A stretch of DNA of 64,000 nt from Siccirubricoccus phaeus (GCF_008360935.1 NZ_SRXO01000004.1:124001-188000), one strand, 5' to 3'. Numbered from the stretch's first letter, positions 34,094 through 43,364 are shown. The notes: a model not told the origin generated them from the sequence alone. Program-made: numbers and translations.

Positions 34094-35551
34094 ATGAGCT
34101 GCTGCTCCAGCACCCACCGCGTTCCCGAGCCGCAGGCCGCCGGACGCGGCGCCCTCGAGAGCCTGCCCGTCGCCGTCATCGGCGGCGGCCCGGTTGGCCT
34201 CGCCGCCGCGGCGCACCTCCTGGAGCGCGGGCTCGAGCCGGTTGTCCTCGAGGCGGCGCCCCTGGTCGGCGCGGCGCCCCGGGACTGGGGCCACGTCCAC
34301 ATGTTCTCGCCATGGCGGTACAACATCGACCGGGCCGCCCGCGCCCTACTGGAGCGCCACGGCTGGACGGCGCCGGACCCGGAGGCGTTCCCGACCGGCC
34401 GCGACCTCGCCGAGGGGTACCTGGACCCGCTGGCCCGCCTGCCGGAGCTGGCGCCGCGCCTGCGGCTGGGCGCCCGGGTGACCGGCGTCGCCCGCGTCGG
34501 CGCGGGCAAGGTGCGCGATGCCGGGCGCGAGCTTCAGCCCTTCGAGGTGCGGTTCGAGGACGCACAAGGAAAGCAGGGACGAATCCTCGCCCGCGCGGTC
34601 ATCGTCGCCACCGGCACCTGGGGGAACCCAAGCCCGGCCGGTTCCACCGGCCTGCCCGCCATCGGCGAACGCGAGGCGGCGGACCGCATCCGCTACGGCA
34701 TGCCGGACGTCCTCGGCATCGGAAGCAGCCGCTACGCGCGGCGGAGGACCCTGGTGGTCGGCTCCGGCCACTCCGCCATCGGCACCCTCATCGACTTGGC
34801 CGAACTGGCGCGCGAGGTGCCCTGCACGTCGGTGGTCTGGGCGGCGCGGAGCGCGGACCTGACGCGGGCCTACGGCGGCGGGGACGCCGACCAGCTGCCG
34901 GAGCGCGGCGCGCTCGGCCAGCGGCTGCGGCGCCTCGTCGAGACCGGCACCATCGAGCTTCTGGCCCCCTTCTCCGTCGACGAGATCCGGCGCGGGCACG
35001 GCGGATCCTTGACGGTGCTGAGCGCCGAGGGACGCGCCGTGGAGGTCGACGAGATGGTGGTGGCCACCGGCCTGCGGCCCGACCTCGGCATCCTGCGCGA
35101 GGTTCGAACGGACCTCGACTCCGCCCTCGAGTGCCCCCGCGTGCTGGCACTGCTGATCGACCCCAACTTGCACTCCTGCGGCACCGTCCGGCCGCACGGC
35201 GCCGAGGAGCTGGCGCAGCCCGACGCAGGGCTTTTCCTGGCGGGCATGGTCTCCTACGGCCGGGCGCCGACCTTCCTGCTGGCGACCGGCTACGAGCAGG
35301 TCCGCTCCATCGCCGCCTTCCTCGCGGGCGACCTCGAGGCGGCGCGCCGGGTCGAGCTCGACCTGCCGCAGACCGGCGTGTGCTCGTCAAGCCGCGTGCT
35401 CCCTGGGGCAGCAGAGACCGAATCCTCGTGCTGCACGCCCGCGACCCCGCAGGGCGCCTGCTGCCCACCGAAGCCTGAGCTGGCCGAGGACGCGCCCTGC
35501 TGCGGCAGCGCGGCCCGCAAGGAAACGGCCCCAGCCGAGCCCGCCGAATGA
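34094..35551 (+). CDS. FAD/NAD(P)-binding oxidoreductase with Cys-Cys-rich ends
   Basis: A 485-aa flavoprotein related to flavin monooxygenases. FAD motif VAVIGGGPVGLAAAAHLL is at about 29-46, NAD(P) motif TLVVGSGHSAIG near 219, and VIVATGTWGNPSP and VVATGLRPDLG are typical strands before the cofactor. The protein begins MSCCSSTH. After residue 430 it carries CSSS, SSCCTP, GACCPP and APCCGS, five Cys-rich motifs outside the catalytic core. Such tails suggest binding of metals or metalloids. GGAGGA precedes ATG 34094. Its stop overlaps the MFS start. It may be involved in metalloid or organo-metalloid detoxification together with PadR and MFS. Confidence 0.85.
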   Translation: MSCCSSTHRVPEPQAAGRGALESLPVAVIGGGPVGLAAAAHLLERGLEPVVLEAAPLVGAAPRDWGHVHMFSPWRYNIDRAARALLERHGWTAPDPEAFPTGRDLAEGYLDPLARLPELAPRLRLGARVTGVARVGAGKVRDAGRELQPFEVRFEDAQGKQGRILARAVIVATGTWGNPSPAGSTGLPAIGEREAADRIRYGMPDVLGIGSSRYARRRTLVVGSGHSAIGTLIDLAELAREVPCTSVVWAARSADLTRAYGGGDADQLPERGALGQRLRRLVETGTIELLAPFSVDEIRRGHGGSLTVLSAEGRAVEVDEMVVATGLRPDLGILREVRTDLDSALECPRVLALLIDPNLHSCGTVRPHGAEELAQPDAGLFLAGMVSYGRAPTFLLATGYEQVRSIAAFLAGDLEAARRVELDLPQTGVCSSSRVLPGAAETESSCCTPATPQGACCPPKPELAEDAPCCGSAARKETAPAEPAE

Positions 35552-36780
35552 GCCAGGTCGCCGCAGCCGGGGGCACCGCCCCGGTGGACCCGGCCGCCAG
35601 CCGCCCGAGGCTGGTGGTCGTGTCGGCGATCGGCGTGGCGCAGATCCTCGCCTGGGGCAGCAGCTACTACCTGCCCGCCGTCCTGGCCGGTCCGATCGCC
35701 GCCGACACCGGCTGGCCGCTTGGCTGGGTGGTTGGCGCGCTCTCCATCGGCCTGCTGGTGTCCGGGCTCGTCTCGCCCCGGGTCGGCCACCTCATCGAGC
35801 GCCATGGCGGACGCCCCGTGCTGGCCACGAGCGCCGCCCTGCTCGCCCTTGGCTTGCTCGGACTCGCCCTCGCGCCCAGCCTGCCGGTCTTCGTCGCAGC
35901 CTGGGTGGTCATCGGCTTCGGCATGGGGGCGGGTCTCTACGACCCGGCCTTCTCCGCCCTCGGTCGGCTCTATGGCGAGGAGGCGCGCCCGGCCATCACC
36001 CAGGTCACGCTGTTCGGGGGTTTCGCCAGCACCGTCTGCTGGCCGTTGACCGCCTACCTCGCCACGCACCTGGGCTGGCGCGGCGCCTGCCTGACCTACG
36101 CCGCGCTCCTGGTCGCGGTGGTGCTGCCCCTCTACCTGCTCGCCCTCCCGCGGGAGGCGGAGCGGCCGCCGAAGCCCGCCGCGGCAGGCGTGGCAGCGCC
36201 CGGTCACGTGCGGCCGGACCAGCGCACGGCATTCCTTCTGCTCGCGGCGGGCTTCACCTTGGCCTACGGCGCCATGACGATCATCGGCGTGCACCTGCTG
36301 ATGCTGCTGCAGGCGCAGGGACTGGCGCTCGCCGCGGCGGTCGGCCTCGGCGCGCTGATCGGCCCGGCGCAGGTCGGCGGGCGCGTGCTCGAGATGCTGT
36401 TCGGCAAGAAGGCGCACCCGGTCTGGAGCCTGGTCGCGTCCTCGGTGCTGGTCGCGGTCGGCCTCGGCCTGCTCGTCGCCGCGCCCGGCCTCGCCCCGGC
36501 CTGCATCGTCCTCTACGGCATGGGCAGCGGCATCCGCTCCATCGTGCGTGGGACGGTGCCTTTGGCGATGTTCGGCCGCGAGGGCTACGCCATCCTCATG
36601 GGCCGCCTCGGACTGCCGACGCTGCTCGCCACCGCCGCGGCGCCGATGGTCGGGACGTGGCTGCTGGAATGGGTCGGGCCGTCCGGGACGCTGGCCGTCC
36701 TGTTCGGGGCGGCGCTGCTGCACGTCGCGCTCGTGGTGCCCCTTGTGCCGATGGCTCTCAGGTCACGTCGGTCCGCCTGA
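35548..36780 (+). CDS. MFS transporter
   Basis: A 410-aa protein with about twelve hydrophobic segments. Near the N-terminus AQILAWGSSYYLPAVLAGPIA is the first helix, and GHLIERHGGRPVL between helices 2 and 3 matches the MFS motif A. The ATG lies within the stop of the upstream flavoprotein gene (ATGA), so expression is coupled. Together with the PadR regulator and the Cys-rich flavoprotein it likely exports the product of the flavoprotein. I recall arsenical-related MFS proteins in such settings, but the substrate is not visible from the sequence. Confidence 0.88.
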   Translation: MSQVAAAGGTAPVDPAASRPRLVVVSAIGVAQILAWGSSYYLPAVLAGPIAADTGWPLGWVVGALSIGLLVSGLVSPRVGHLIERHGGRPVLATSAALLALGLLGLALAPSLPVFVAAWVVIGFGMGAGLYDPAFSALGRLYGEEARPAITQVTLFGGFASTVCWPLTAYLATHLGWRGACLTYAALLVAVVLPLYLLALPREAERPPKPAAAGVAAPGHVRPDQRTAFLLLAAGFTLAYGAMTIIGVHLLMLLQAQGLALAAAVGLGALIGPAQVGGRVLEMLFGKKAHPVWSLVASSVLVAVGLGLLVAAPGLAPACIVLYGMGSGIRSIVRGTVPLAMFGREGYAILMGRLGLPTLLATAAAPMVGTWLLEWVGPSGTLAVLFGAALLHVALVVPLVPMALRSRRSA

Positions 36781-36881
36781 ACCCATCGGGTCAGCACGAG
36801 GAGGCCACCGAGCATGACCACGGCATGTTCCAAGGGGCTGGAGGCCGATCTACTTTGCCTCGGCAACCTGGAAGCGAATCT

Positions 36882-38207
36882 ATGGTCAGAAGGCTTGCGA
36901 TCGTCGGCGGCGGGCCGAAGGCGGTCGCCATTGCGGCAAAGGCGGAAGTCCTCCAGGAAGAGGGTTTGCTCGACTGCGAAATCCACGTTTTCGAATCCAA
37001 AGAAATCGGCGCCTCCTGGACGGGGCGGCACGGCTACACCGATGGGGAGCAGGCGCTGTGCACGCCTGCGGAGAAGGATCTCGGTTTCCCATACGCGGAG
37101 ATGCCCGGGGCACCCGAGGCCGCCGAGAAGATGATGGCGCGCTACTCCTGGGGCACGTTCAAGGCATCCAGGGGATACGCTGACTGGGTCGATCTCGGTC
37201 GCAGACGCGCGTCGCACCGCGAGTTCGCCGAGTACCTGATGTGGGCCTTCGACCGGAGCGGCGCTGCCCTGCACCTCGGCGAGGTCACTCGGCTGGAGAG
37301 GGCGCGCATCACAGGTCGTCAGGCCCGCGAGGGCTGGAAGGTCGAATGGAAGGAAGGTGCCGGGAAGGCTCAGCTCCTCGGGACTTTTTTCGACGGCGTG
37401 GTTGTCACGGGCCATGGCCCCGCCAGGCCCTTGGGCCCCACCAACAGCCCGCGGATGCTGGACGGCCAGAGGCTCTGGACCAAAAGGGAACGGGACAGGG
37501 CTCTCGGCCTGCTCGGCACCAGGGCGGTGTCGGAGGACGCCCCCTTGGTCGTGATCGGGAGCGGCGGCACCGCCGCGGCCGTGCTGGCGTGGCTCGCTCG
37601 CCAGGGGCACCGGGATCTCCCGATCTACCTGCTGGCCGAGCAGGCCACGTTCTACAGCCGTGGCAACAGCGTCTTCGAGAACAGGTTGTTCAGCGATCCC
37701 ACCCAGTGGAAGGCGCTCACGCACGCGACCAGGAAGGCGTTCTTCGAGCGATTGACCCGCGGCGTGGTCTGGGATGCCGTCATGGAGGAGCTCGTCCAGC
37801 TCTCGGCCCTGAAATTCATCGACGGGCGCGCCACCGACATCACCGCCGCAGGGGCCGGGAACCTGACCCTCCAATGGAAGCGCAACCTCAGCCAGCTCGA
37901 GCTGGATCTCGGCGATGAGGAAACACATCAGGTCGAGGCGGGGCTGGTGATCAACGCGACCGGCTTCGACAATTGGTGGTTCCTGCGCCTGCTCCCGCCG
38001 GGCGCGATCCCATCCGACAGAAAGGAGCGGGCCGACCTCCTCGAGAGGCTGGCGCACGGGATGGGCGAGGACCTGACGTTCCGGGACGGATGGACGTTGC
38101 CCCGCCTGCACGCGCCGTTCCAGTCGATGCTGGTCGGCCCCGGCTTCGCCAGCCTGCTGGCCCTGGGGGACATGGCGGACCGCGTGCTGCGCCCCTACAT
38201 GAAATAG
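36882..38207 (+). CDS. SidA/IucD-like FAD-dependent monooxygenase
   Basis: A 441-aa flavoprotein. The N-terminus MVRRLAIVGGGPKAVAIAAK is an FAD-binding Rossmann motif with the GGGPKA variant seen in lysine/ornithine N-hydroxylase-like proteins. GWKVEWKE and VVTGHGPARPLGPTN follow. A second dinucleotide motif VVIGSGGTAAAVLAWLA is near 220, and VINATGFDNWW is the usual C-terminal strand. The ATG at 36882 is weakly supported by GGAAG. Substrate unknown. No siderophore synthesis genes are nearby, so this is not a typical IucD. It stands alone, downstream of the PadR operon. Confidence 0.75.
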   Translation: MVRRLAIVGGGPKAVAIAAKAEVLQEEGLLDCEIHVFESKEIGASWTGRHGYTDGEQALCTPAEKDLGFPYAEMPGAPEAAEKMMARYSWGTFKASRGYADWVDLGRRRASHREFAEYLMWAFDRSGAALHLGEVTRLERARITGRQAREGWKVEWKEGAGKAQLLGTFFDGVVVTGHGPARPLGPTNSPRMLDGQRLWTKRERDRALGLLGTRAVSEDAPLVVIGSGGTAAAVLAWLARQGHRDLPIYLLAEQATFYSRGNSVFENRLFSDPTQWKALTHATRKAFFERLTRGVVWDAVMEELVQLSALKFIDGRATDITAAGAGNLTLQWKRNLSQLELDLGDEETHQVEAGLVINATGFDNWWFLRLLPPGAIPSDRKERADLLERLAHGMGEDLTFRDGWTLPRLHAPFQSMLVGPGFASLLALGDMADRVLRPYMK

Positions 38208-38261
38208 GTCCCGCTGGCCTGCAGGCGGGGGCGCCACGACGCCATTGAAGCCAGCCCCACC

Positions 38262-38283
38262 GACCTATATATATAAATAGGTC
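38262..38283 (+). promoter_or_regulatory. palindromic operator/promoter of the RHH gene
   Basis: GACCTAT and ATAGGTC form a perfect inverted repeat with an 8-base AT spacer. It is directly followed by the ribosome site AGGAGG of the RHH gene at 38297. It is one of the most AT-rich spots in the window and probably serves as promoter and autoregulatory operator. Confidence 0.65.
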
Positions 38284-38296
38284 ATAGGAGGCTATC

Positions 38297-38554
38297 ATGG
38301 TTGCCGCAGCCAAGACGAAGGTTCTTCGGAGCGTCTTCCTGGACCCGCAGATGGACGAGATCCTCCGGCAGGTGGCTTTCCGCCGCAACACCTCGAAGGG
38401 CGACCTGATCAGGACCTACGTCGAGCGGGGCCTGGAGGCTGATCGCGAAGCCCTCCTTCCGCAACGCGAGACTGCGGCCAAGGCGGTACCGTCGTCTCGC
38501 GGGCGTTCAAAGACGCAAGGTGGTACCACGCGCAAAACCGCGGTCCCCGCGTGA
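38297..38554 (+). CDS. ribbon-helix-helix protein, 85 aa
   Basis: A CopG-like DNA-binding protein. Strand KVLRSVFLDPQMDEILRQVA, then FRRNTSKGDLIRTYVERGLE gives the ribbon-helix-helix. The last 35 residues are basic and low complexity (AAKAVPSSRGRSKTQGGTT). AGGAGG lies five bases before ATG 38297. No toxin gene is adjacent, so it is more likely an orphan regulator than a complete toxin-antitoxin pair. Confidence 0.75.
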   Translation: MVAAAKTKVLRSVFLDPQMDEILRQVAFRRNTSKGDLIRTYVERGLEADREALLPQRETAAKAVPSSRGRSKTQGGTTRKTAVPA

Positions 38555-38562
38555 GCATACAA

Positions 38563-38581
38563 GCTCCCGGATTCCGGGAGC
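38563..38581. terminator. hairpin between convergent genes
   Basis: GCTCCCGG and CCGGGAGC pair perfectly around a 3-base loop, nine bases after the RHH stop. It has no T-tract, so intrinsic termination is uncertain, but the position between convergent genes fits. Confidence 0.45.
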
Positions 38582-38668
38582 CGATGAGTGGCAGAGTCGG
38601 GAGCAACCCTCACTTAGCAGGCGCTCGTCCCCAGGTTGAGGAAATCTCCCGCCTTGACCGCCACGGGG

Positions 38669-39931
38669 CTAGGTTCCTGCGCCGCTCTTAACACGACCAA
38701 GCCGACGCAGGATGAACAGGCCCGTGAGCGTGACCACCGCGAGGTGCCCGAAGGCCAGCCCCCAGCCAACCACCCCGTCGCCGCCCGCGAGGTCGAGGAA
38801 CCAGCCGACCCCGAGCGGCCCCAGGAAGCCGCCCGCGTAGCCCGCCATGCTGTGCAGGCCCATCGTGGCGCCGCGCAGGTGCTTCTCGGCCGCCTGGACC
38901 GTCCCGGCGGTCAGCGCCGCGCTGTCGAGGTAGATGGCAACGTTCCAGAGCATCACGGCGGCGGCGGCCAGCACGACCGACACGCCCGTCGTCCATCCCG
39001 TGGCCAGCGACAGCGCGGCCGCGGCTGTCATCGCCCAGAGCACCACCCGCGCCCGACCGTATTTCTGCGCGGTCTCGTTCCCGGTGACGGAGACCGCGAC
39101 GCCCGCAAGGCCCGCCACGGTGAACAGGACGGCGGGCGAGGGCATCCACCCGGGCGCGCCGAGCCGGGCCGCCGTCGCGGCCAGGAAGGCGACGGCCCAG
39201 CCGCGCAGCGCGGCCATCTCCCAGGTGTGGATCGTGTAGCCGACGATCCACGCCATCGCCCGCCGGTTCCGGAACACCGGCCGGAAGTCGAGCAGCGCCC
39301 CGCGCGCGACGTCGCCCGGGCGCGGCGGCAGGTCGCGGGGCATCACCACGGCCGCGATGGCGAAGGCGGTGGCCGCGGCGACGCCGCCGAACCCGAAGGA
39401 GGCGCCCGGCCCGCCCAGGGTGTCGAACAGGCTGGCGACGGCGAAGGAGGCGGCGCCCGCGATCCCCACCCCCGCGGCGTGCCAGGAGACGGCCCGCGAC
39501 TGCGCCGCGCCCGCCAGCGGGTCGGCGAGGGCCTTGAGGCCGACCATGTAGGCGCCCGCCCAGCCGACGCCCGCCAGGGCGCGCATCAGCAGGCCGGACC
39601 AGAAGCCGTCCGCCAGGAAGGCGAAGCCGAGGTGCGAGAGCGCGGTCAGGCCGGTGCCGATGAGGTAGACGCGGCGCACCGGGACGCGGTCGGTCAGGGA
39701 GAGCAGCACCGGGACGGCAGGGACGTAGGCGGCGAAGAAGATGCCGACCAACCATCCGGCCTCGGTCTTCGACAAGCCCCAGCGGTCGATGTAGCCGGGC
39801 AGCAGGGCCGGGAGGGTGAAGGCGCCGATCTGGGTCAGCACCTGCGCCACGACAATGGCGGCGACGAAGGCGGGGCTGCCCGGTGGCGGTGCCGTCCAGG
39901 CGGACGCCGCTCCAGGTCGGTCGGCCCGCAT
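38669..39931 (-). CDS. MFS transporter
   Basis: A 420-aa protein with about twelve membrane segments. Early helices include FVAAIVVAQVLTQIGAFTLP and WLVGIFFAAYVPAVPVLLSL. LTDRVPVRRVYLIG corresponds to motif A. The substrate cannot be told. It follows the GNAT gene by four bases and both are divergent from a LysR-type regulator at 40589, the usual layout for a LysR-controlled export and modification unit, perhaps against a toxic amino-acid analogue. Confidence 0.88.
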   Translation of the reverse strand: MRADRPGAASAWTAPPPGSPAFVAAIVVAQVLTQIGAFTLPALLPGYIDRWGLSKTEAGWLVGIFFAAYVPAVPVLLSLTDRVPVRRVYLIGTGLTALSHLGFAFLADGFWSGLLMRALAGVGWAGAYMVGLKALADPLAGAAQSRAVSWHAAGVGIAGAASFAVASLFDTLGGPGASFGFGGVAAATAFAIAAVVMPRDLPPRPGDVARGALLDFRPVFRNRRAMAWIVGYTIHTWEMAALRGWAVAFLAATAARLGAPGWMPSPAVLFTVAGLAGVAVSVTGNETAQKYGRARVVLWAMTAAAALSLATGWTTGVSVVLAAAAVMLWNVAIYLDSAALTAGTVQAAEKHLRGATMGLHSMAGYAGGFLGPLGVGWFLDLAGGDGVVGWGLAFGHLAVVTLTGLFILRRLGRVKSGAGT

Positions 39932-39935
39932 GGCG

Positions 39936-40511
39936 TCAGCCGCCCTCGGCGGGATCCGTGCGGTCGCCCTCGCCGAGCGTGCGCTGGAGCAAGACGCTGT
40001 CGAGCCAGCGGCCGTGCTTGCGGCCGACCGCGCTCAGCCTGCCGATGAGGCGGAAGCCGAAGGCTTCGTGCAGGCGCACCGAGGCGAGGTTCGCGCTGTC
40101 GCCCACCACCGCGACCATCTGCCGCAGCCCGAGCGCCTCACAGCGGGCGATCAGCCCGGCGAGCAGCAGGCGGCCGACGCCCCGGCCGACGATGTCGTGC
40201 CGCACGTAGACGGAGTCCTCGACCGTGTTCCGGTAGGCGGCGCGCGGCCGGTAGGCGCTGGCGTAGGCGTAGCCGAGGACGGTGCCGTCCCCGTCCTCCG
40301 CGACCAGGTAGGGCAGCCCGCGGGCAAGGACATCGGCCCAGCGGCGCCGCATCTCCTCCTCCCCGGGGGGCTCGGTCTCGAAGCTGGCCGTGCCGTGCAG
40401 GACGTGGTGGCCGTAAATCGCGGCGATGGCGGCGACGTCGGCATCCGCAGACGGCCGGATGCGGACGGCCGGGAGCGGCATGGCGACCGGGGAGGAATGT
40501 TGTGTGTCCAT
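39936..40511 (-). CDS. GNAT acetyltransferase, phosphinothricin-type
   Basis: A 191-aa GNAT enzyme. RIRPSADADVAAIAAIYGHHV at the N-terminus, GTASFETEPPGEEEM, VYVRHDIVGRGVGRLLLAGL (the acetyl-CoA loop Q/R-x-x-G-x-G/A is VGRGVG) and HEAFGFRLIG fit the PAT/YwnH group, which acetylate phosphinothricin or methionine sulfoximine-like compounds. The ATG at 40511 was chosen; 40481 is also possible. It forms an operon with the MFS gene and is divergent from lysR. Confidence 0.85.
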   Translation of the reverse strand: MDTQHSSPVAMPLPAVRIRPSADADVAAIAAIYGHHVLHGTASFETEPPGEEEMRRRWADVLARGLPYLVAEDGDGTVLGYAYASAYRPRAAYRNTVEDSVYVRHDIVGRGVGRLLLAGLIARCEALGLRQMVAVVGDSANLASVRLHEAFGFRLIGRLSAVGRKHGRWLDSVLLQRTLGEGDRTDPAEGG

Positions 40512-40566
40512 GCCGCCGAGCCTGCGGCCGCGGGGCCGGGAGCGAAAGGAAATTTTTCTGATGTGC

Positions 40567-40593
40567 CGCATGCGGATAAGTTTTCCGCATGCG
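40567..40593. promoter_or_regulatory. 27-bp palindrome overlapping the LysR start
   Basis: CGCATGCGGA (40567-40576) and TCCGCATGCG (40584-40593) are perfect inverted arms around a 7-base AT spacer. The right arm contains the ATG of lysR (40589). It lies in the 77-base gap shared by the divergent GNAT-MFS operon. It is a strong candidate LysR binding site, or a hairpin limiting LysR translation. Confidence 0.6.
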
Positions 40594-41485
40594 CGACCCG
40601 AGCCTCCGCCAGCTGCGGACCTTCCTCTCCGTCGTCGAGACCGGCGGCGTCACCCCAGCGGCGCACGCGCTCGGCCTCACCCAGCCCGCCGCCAGCCAGC
40701 AACTGCGGGAGCTCGAGCGCGTCATGGGTGTCCGGCTGCTCGAGCGTGTCGCCGGGCGGGCGGTGCCGACCGCGGCCGGTCGGGCCCTCATCGAGCCAGC
40801 CCGTCGGGCCCAGGCGGCAGTCGAGGACGCCAGGGCGGTGGCCGCGGCGCACCGCTCCGGCGAGGCCGGGCGCGTCCGCCTCGGCACCGGCGCCACCGCC
40901 TGCATCCACCTCCTGCCGCCGGTGCTGGCGGAGCTGAACGAGTGGATGCCCGGCCTCGAGGTGATCATCGCCACCGGCAACACGCCAGACATCCTGCGCC
41001 GCGTCGAGGAGGGCGACCTGGATGCGGCGCTGGTCACGCTCCCGGCCGCGCTCGGCCGCTCGCTCACTACAACCCGGGTTGCCACCGACCCGCTGGTGGC
41101 GCTCCTCCCCGAGGCCATGGCGCCCAAGGGGCGGGCCTCGCTGACGGCCGCCGAGCTCGAGCGGCTGCCGCTGATCCTCTACGAGGCGGGGGCGAACACA
41201 CGGGCCATCATCGACGCCTGGTTCCGCCGGGCGGGCCTGGTCCCCCGGCCGATCATGGAGCTGGGCAGCGTCGAGGCCATCAAGGTGCTGGTCGCGGGCG
41301 GCCGCGGTTGCTCGGTGCTGCCCGCGCTGGCGCTCGGCAGCGACGTCGCGGGCGCCGTGGTGCGCCCCCTGCGCCCGGCCCTCTCGCGGCAGCTCGCCGT
41401 GGTGCTCCGCAAGGAGAAGGTCGTCGACCGGGGCCTTGGCCGCCTGCTCGCTGCCCTGAAGGCTGCCGCGGGGCGTCCGGGCTGA
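40589..41485 (+). CDS. LysR-type transcriptional regulator
   Basis: A 298-aa regulator. The winged helix-turn-helix RQLRTFLSVVETGGVTPAAH, then GLTQPAASQQLRELERVMG and LLERVAGRAVPTAAG, is textbook LysR. The effector domain begins at RVRLGTGATACIHLLPPVL. It is divergent from the GNAT-MFS pair over a 77-base region with a perfect palindrome, so it likely controls those genes and itself. The inducer is unknown. Confidence 0.92.
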   Translation: MRDPSLRQLRTFLSVVETGGVTPAAHALGLTQPAASQQLRELERVMGVRLLERVAGRAVPTAAGRALIEPARRAQAAVEDARAVAAAHRSGEAGRVRLGTGATACIHLLPPVLAELNEWMPGLEVIIATGNTPDILRRVEEGDLDAALVTLPAALGRSLTTTRVATDPLVALLPEAMAPKGRASLTAAELERLPLILYEAGANTRAIIDAWFRRAGLVPRPIMELGSVEAIKVLVAGGRGCSVLPALALGSDVAGAVVRPLRPALSRQLAVVLRKEKVVDRGLGRLLAALKAAAGRPG

Positions 41486-41506
41486 GGCGGCGGCGACGCC
41501 CCCCAG

Positions 41507-42256
41507 CTATCGGCCGCTCGCTGCGCCGGACAGGACAGCCAGGTCGGCCTTGGCCTGCTTCTCCGCCCGCTCCTTCCGCTCGCTGTAGCGGTCGGTCAGG
41601 TAGCCCGAGCAGTCCCGCAGCAGGAGGGTGAACTTCACCAGCTCCTCCATGACGTCCACCACGCGGTCGTAGAGCGGCCCGGGCAGCATCCGGCCCGCCT
41701 CGTCGAACTGCTCGTACGCCTTGGGGACGGAGGACTGGTTTGGAATGGTGAACATCCGCATCCAGCGGCCGAGCAGGCGCAGCGTGTTCACCGCGTTGAA
41801 GCTCTGCGACCCGCCGGAGACCTGCATCACCGCGAGAGTCCGGCCCTGGGTCGGCCGCACGCCGCGGCTCTCGAGGGGGAGCCAGTCGATCTGGTTCTTG
41901 AGGATGCCGGTGACGGCGCCGTGCCGCTCCGGACTGCACCAGACCTGGCCCTCGGACCACAGGGAGAGCTCGCGGAGTTCGGCAACCTTGGGGTGGTCGG
42001 CGGGCACGCTGTCGACCACCGGCAGGCCATGCGGGTCGAACACCCGGGTCTCGGCACCGAAGCGCCGCAGGATCCGCTCGGCCTCGAGCGTCAGGAAGCG
42101 GCTGTAGGACCGCTCCCGCAGCGAGCCGTAGAGCAGCAGGATGCGCGGGGGATGGGTGGACGCTCCGGGCATGCCGAGCTTCGCCGCGTCGGGGATGTCG
42201 AAGTCGGACTCCGAGACGTTCGGCAGCGAGAGGTCCGGAAGGTTCACGTCAGGCAT
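41507..42256 (-). CDS. arsH: arsenical resistance flavoprotein ArsH
   Basis: A 249-aa NADPH-dependent FMN reductase-type protein that in ars operons oxidises trivalent organoarsenicals. [20 protein letters not shown] is the flavodoxin-like phosphate loop. [20 protein letters not shown] and [19 protein letters not shown] are strongly conserved ArsH signatures. It is the last gene of the arsR-arsC-ACR3-arsO-arsH operon, 12 bases after arsO. Confidence 0.95.
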   Translation of the reverse strand: MPDVNLPDLSLPNVSESDFDIPDAAKLGMPGASTHPPRILLLYGSLRERSYSRFLTLEAERILRRFGAETRVFDPHGLPVVDSVPADHPKVAELRELSLWSEGQVWCSPERHGAVTGILKNQIDWLPLESRGVRPTQGRTLAVMQVSGGSQSFNAVNTLRLLGRWMRMFTIPNQSSVPKAYEQFDEAGRMLPGPLYDRVVDVMEELVKFTLLLRDCSGYLTDRYSERKERAEKQAKADLAVLSGAASGR

Positions 42257-42268
42257 TCAGGTCTCCAA

Positions 42269-43351
42269 TCAGGCGGCGCCGACCGGCGGGGCATCGGTCA
42301 GTGCCTCCTGGATTTCCTTGGCGGCGGCCCGGGCGGCTCGCGTCACCCCGGCGAGCGTTGCCGACGCCGTCCCGGTCCAGTCGCCGTAGCCGACCAGCCA
42401 GAGGCGCGGCTCGCGGATGGAGCGGCCGCTGTCCTGCACGGCCACGCGCCCGTCCGGCTCCAGCACGCCGAGCGGCGCGAGGTGGTCGAGGGCGGGGCGG
42501 AAGCCCGTGCACCAGATGACCGCGTCCACCCGGCTCCGGGAGCCGTCGGGCCAGACCACGCCGTCCGCCTCGAAGCGGACGAAGGGCCGCACGCTCTGCA
42601 GCGCGCCGCGCCCGCGGGCCTCCCGCACCGGCGGGACCATGACCACGTCGCCGAGGCCGCCCGGCGGGACGTCCGGCTCGCGCCCCTCCTGCCGCGCCTT
42701 CCAGCGCGCGGTGGCGCGCTCGAACAGCACCCGGCCGTCCACCTCGTCCGGCAGGAAGCTGGGCGGCGTCGGCGTCACCCAGGTCGCCTCGGCGACCTTC
42801 GACACCTCCGCGAGGATTTGCGCGCCCGAGTTGCCGCCGCCGACCACCAGCACGCGCTGGCCCGCGAACTCCTCGGGTGCGCGGTAGAAGGCCGAGTGGA
42901 GCTGGCGCCCACGGAAATCCTTGGCTCCGGGGTAGTCCGGAAGGAAGGGCCTGCTCCAGGTGCCGGTGGCGGACACGACGGCGGCCGCCGCCCAGGTGCC
43001 GCGGTCGGTGCGAACCAGCAGCCGGTCGCCACCGGCCTCCACGGCCTCCACCCGGACCGGGCGCCGGACCGGCAGGCGGTAGCGCTCCTCGTAGGCGATC
43101 AGGTAGGCCACCACGTGGTCGCGGTCGGGATACCCCTCCGGGACCGGCGGCATCGGCCAGCCCGGCAGCGAGCTCCATTGCGCCGGGGAGAACAGGCGCA
43201 GGGACTCCCAGCCGTGCCGCCAGGCGCCGCCCGGGGCGTCGGCGGCGTCCAGGATCTCGAAGTCGAGTCCCGTCCGGCGCAGGAAGTAGCCGGTGGCGAG
43301 GCCGGACTGCCCGCCGCCGATGACCACGACCCGCCTGCTGTGGAGATCCAT
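42269..43351 (-). CDS. arsO: ArsO-type flavin-binding monooxygenase
   Basis: A 360-aa flavoprotein. FAD motif [20 protein letters not shown], the monooxygenase strand [18 protein letters not shown](P) motif [18 protein letters not shown] and [16 protein letters not shown] match ArsO proteins found between arsenite pump and arsH genes. It begins 13 bases after the ACR3 stop. Precise arsenic chemistry of ArsO is not settled. The gene name is given from sequence pattern plus context. Confidence 0.88.
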   Translation of the reverse strand: MDLHSRRVVVIGGGQSGLATGYFLRRTGLDFEILDAADAPGGAWRHGWESLRLFSPAQWSSLPGWPMPPVPEGYPDRDHVVAYLIAYEERYRLPVRRPVRVEAVEAGGDRLLVRTDRGTWAAAAVVSATGTWSRPFLPDYPGAKDFRGRQLHSAFYRAPEEFAGQRVLVVGGGNSGAQILAEVSKVAEATWVTPTPPSFLPDEVDGRVLFERATARWKARQEGREPDVPPGGLGDVVMVPPVREARGRGALQSVRPFVRFEADGVVWPDGSRSRVDAVIWCTGFRPALDHLAPLGVLEPDGRVAVQDSGRSIREPRLWLVGYGDWTGTASATLAGVTRAARAAAKEIQEALTDAPPVGAA

Positions 43352-43364
43352 CGCGCCGGGTCGC

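Noticed and set aside
42269-43351. second copy of the Cys-rich flavoprotein at 34094
   Set aside because: Both are flavin monooxygenase-like, but ArsO lacks the Cys-rich ends and the sequences differ throughout.
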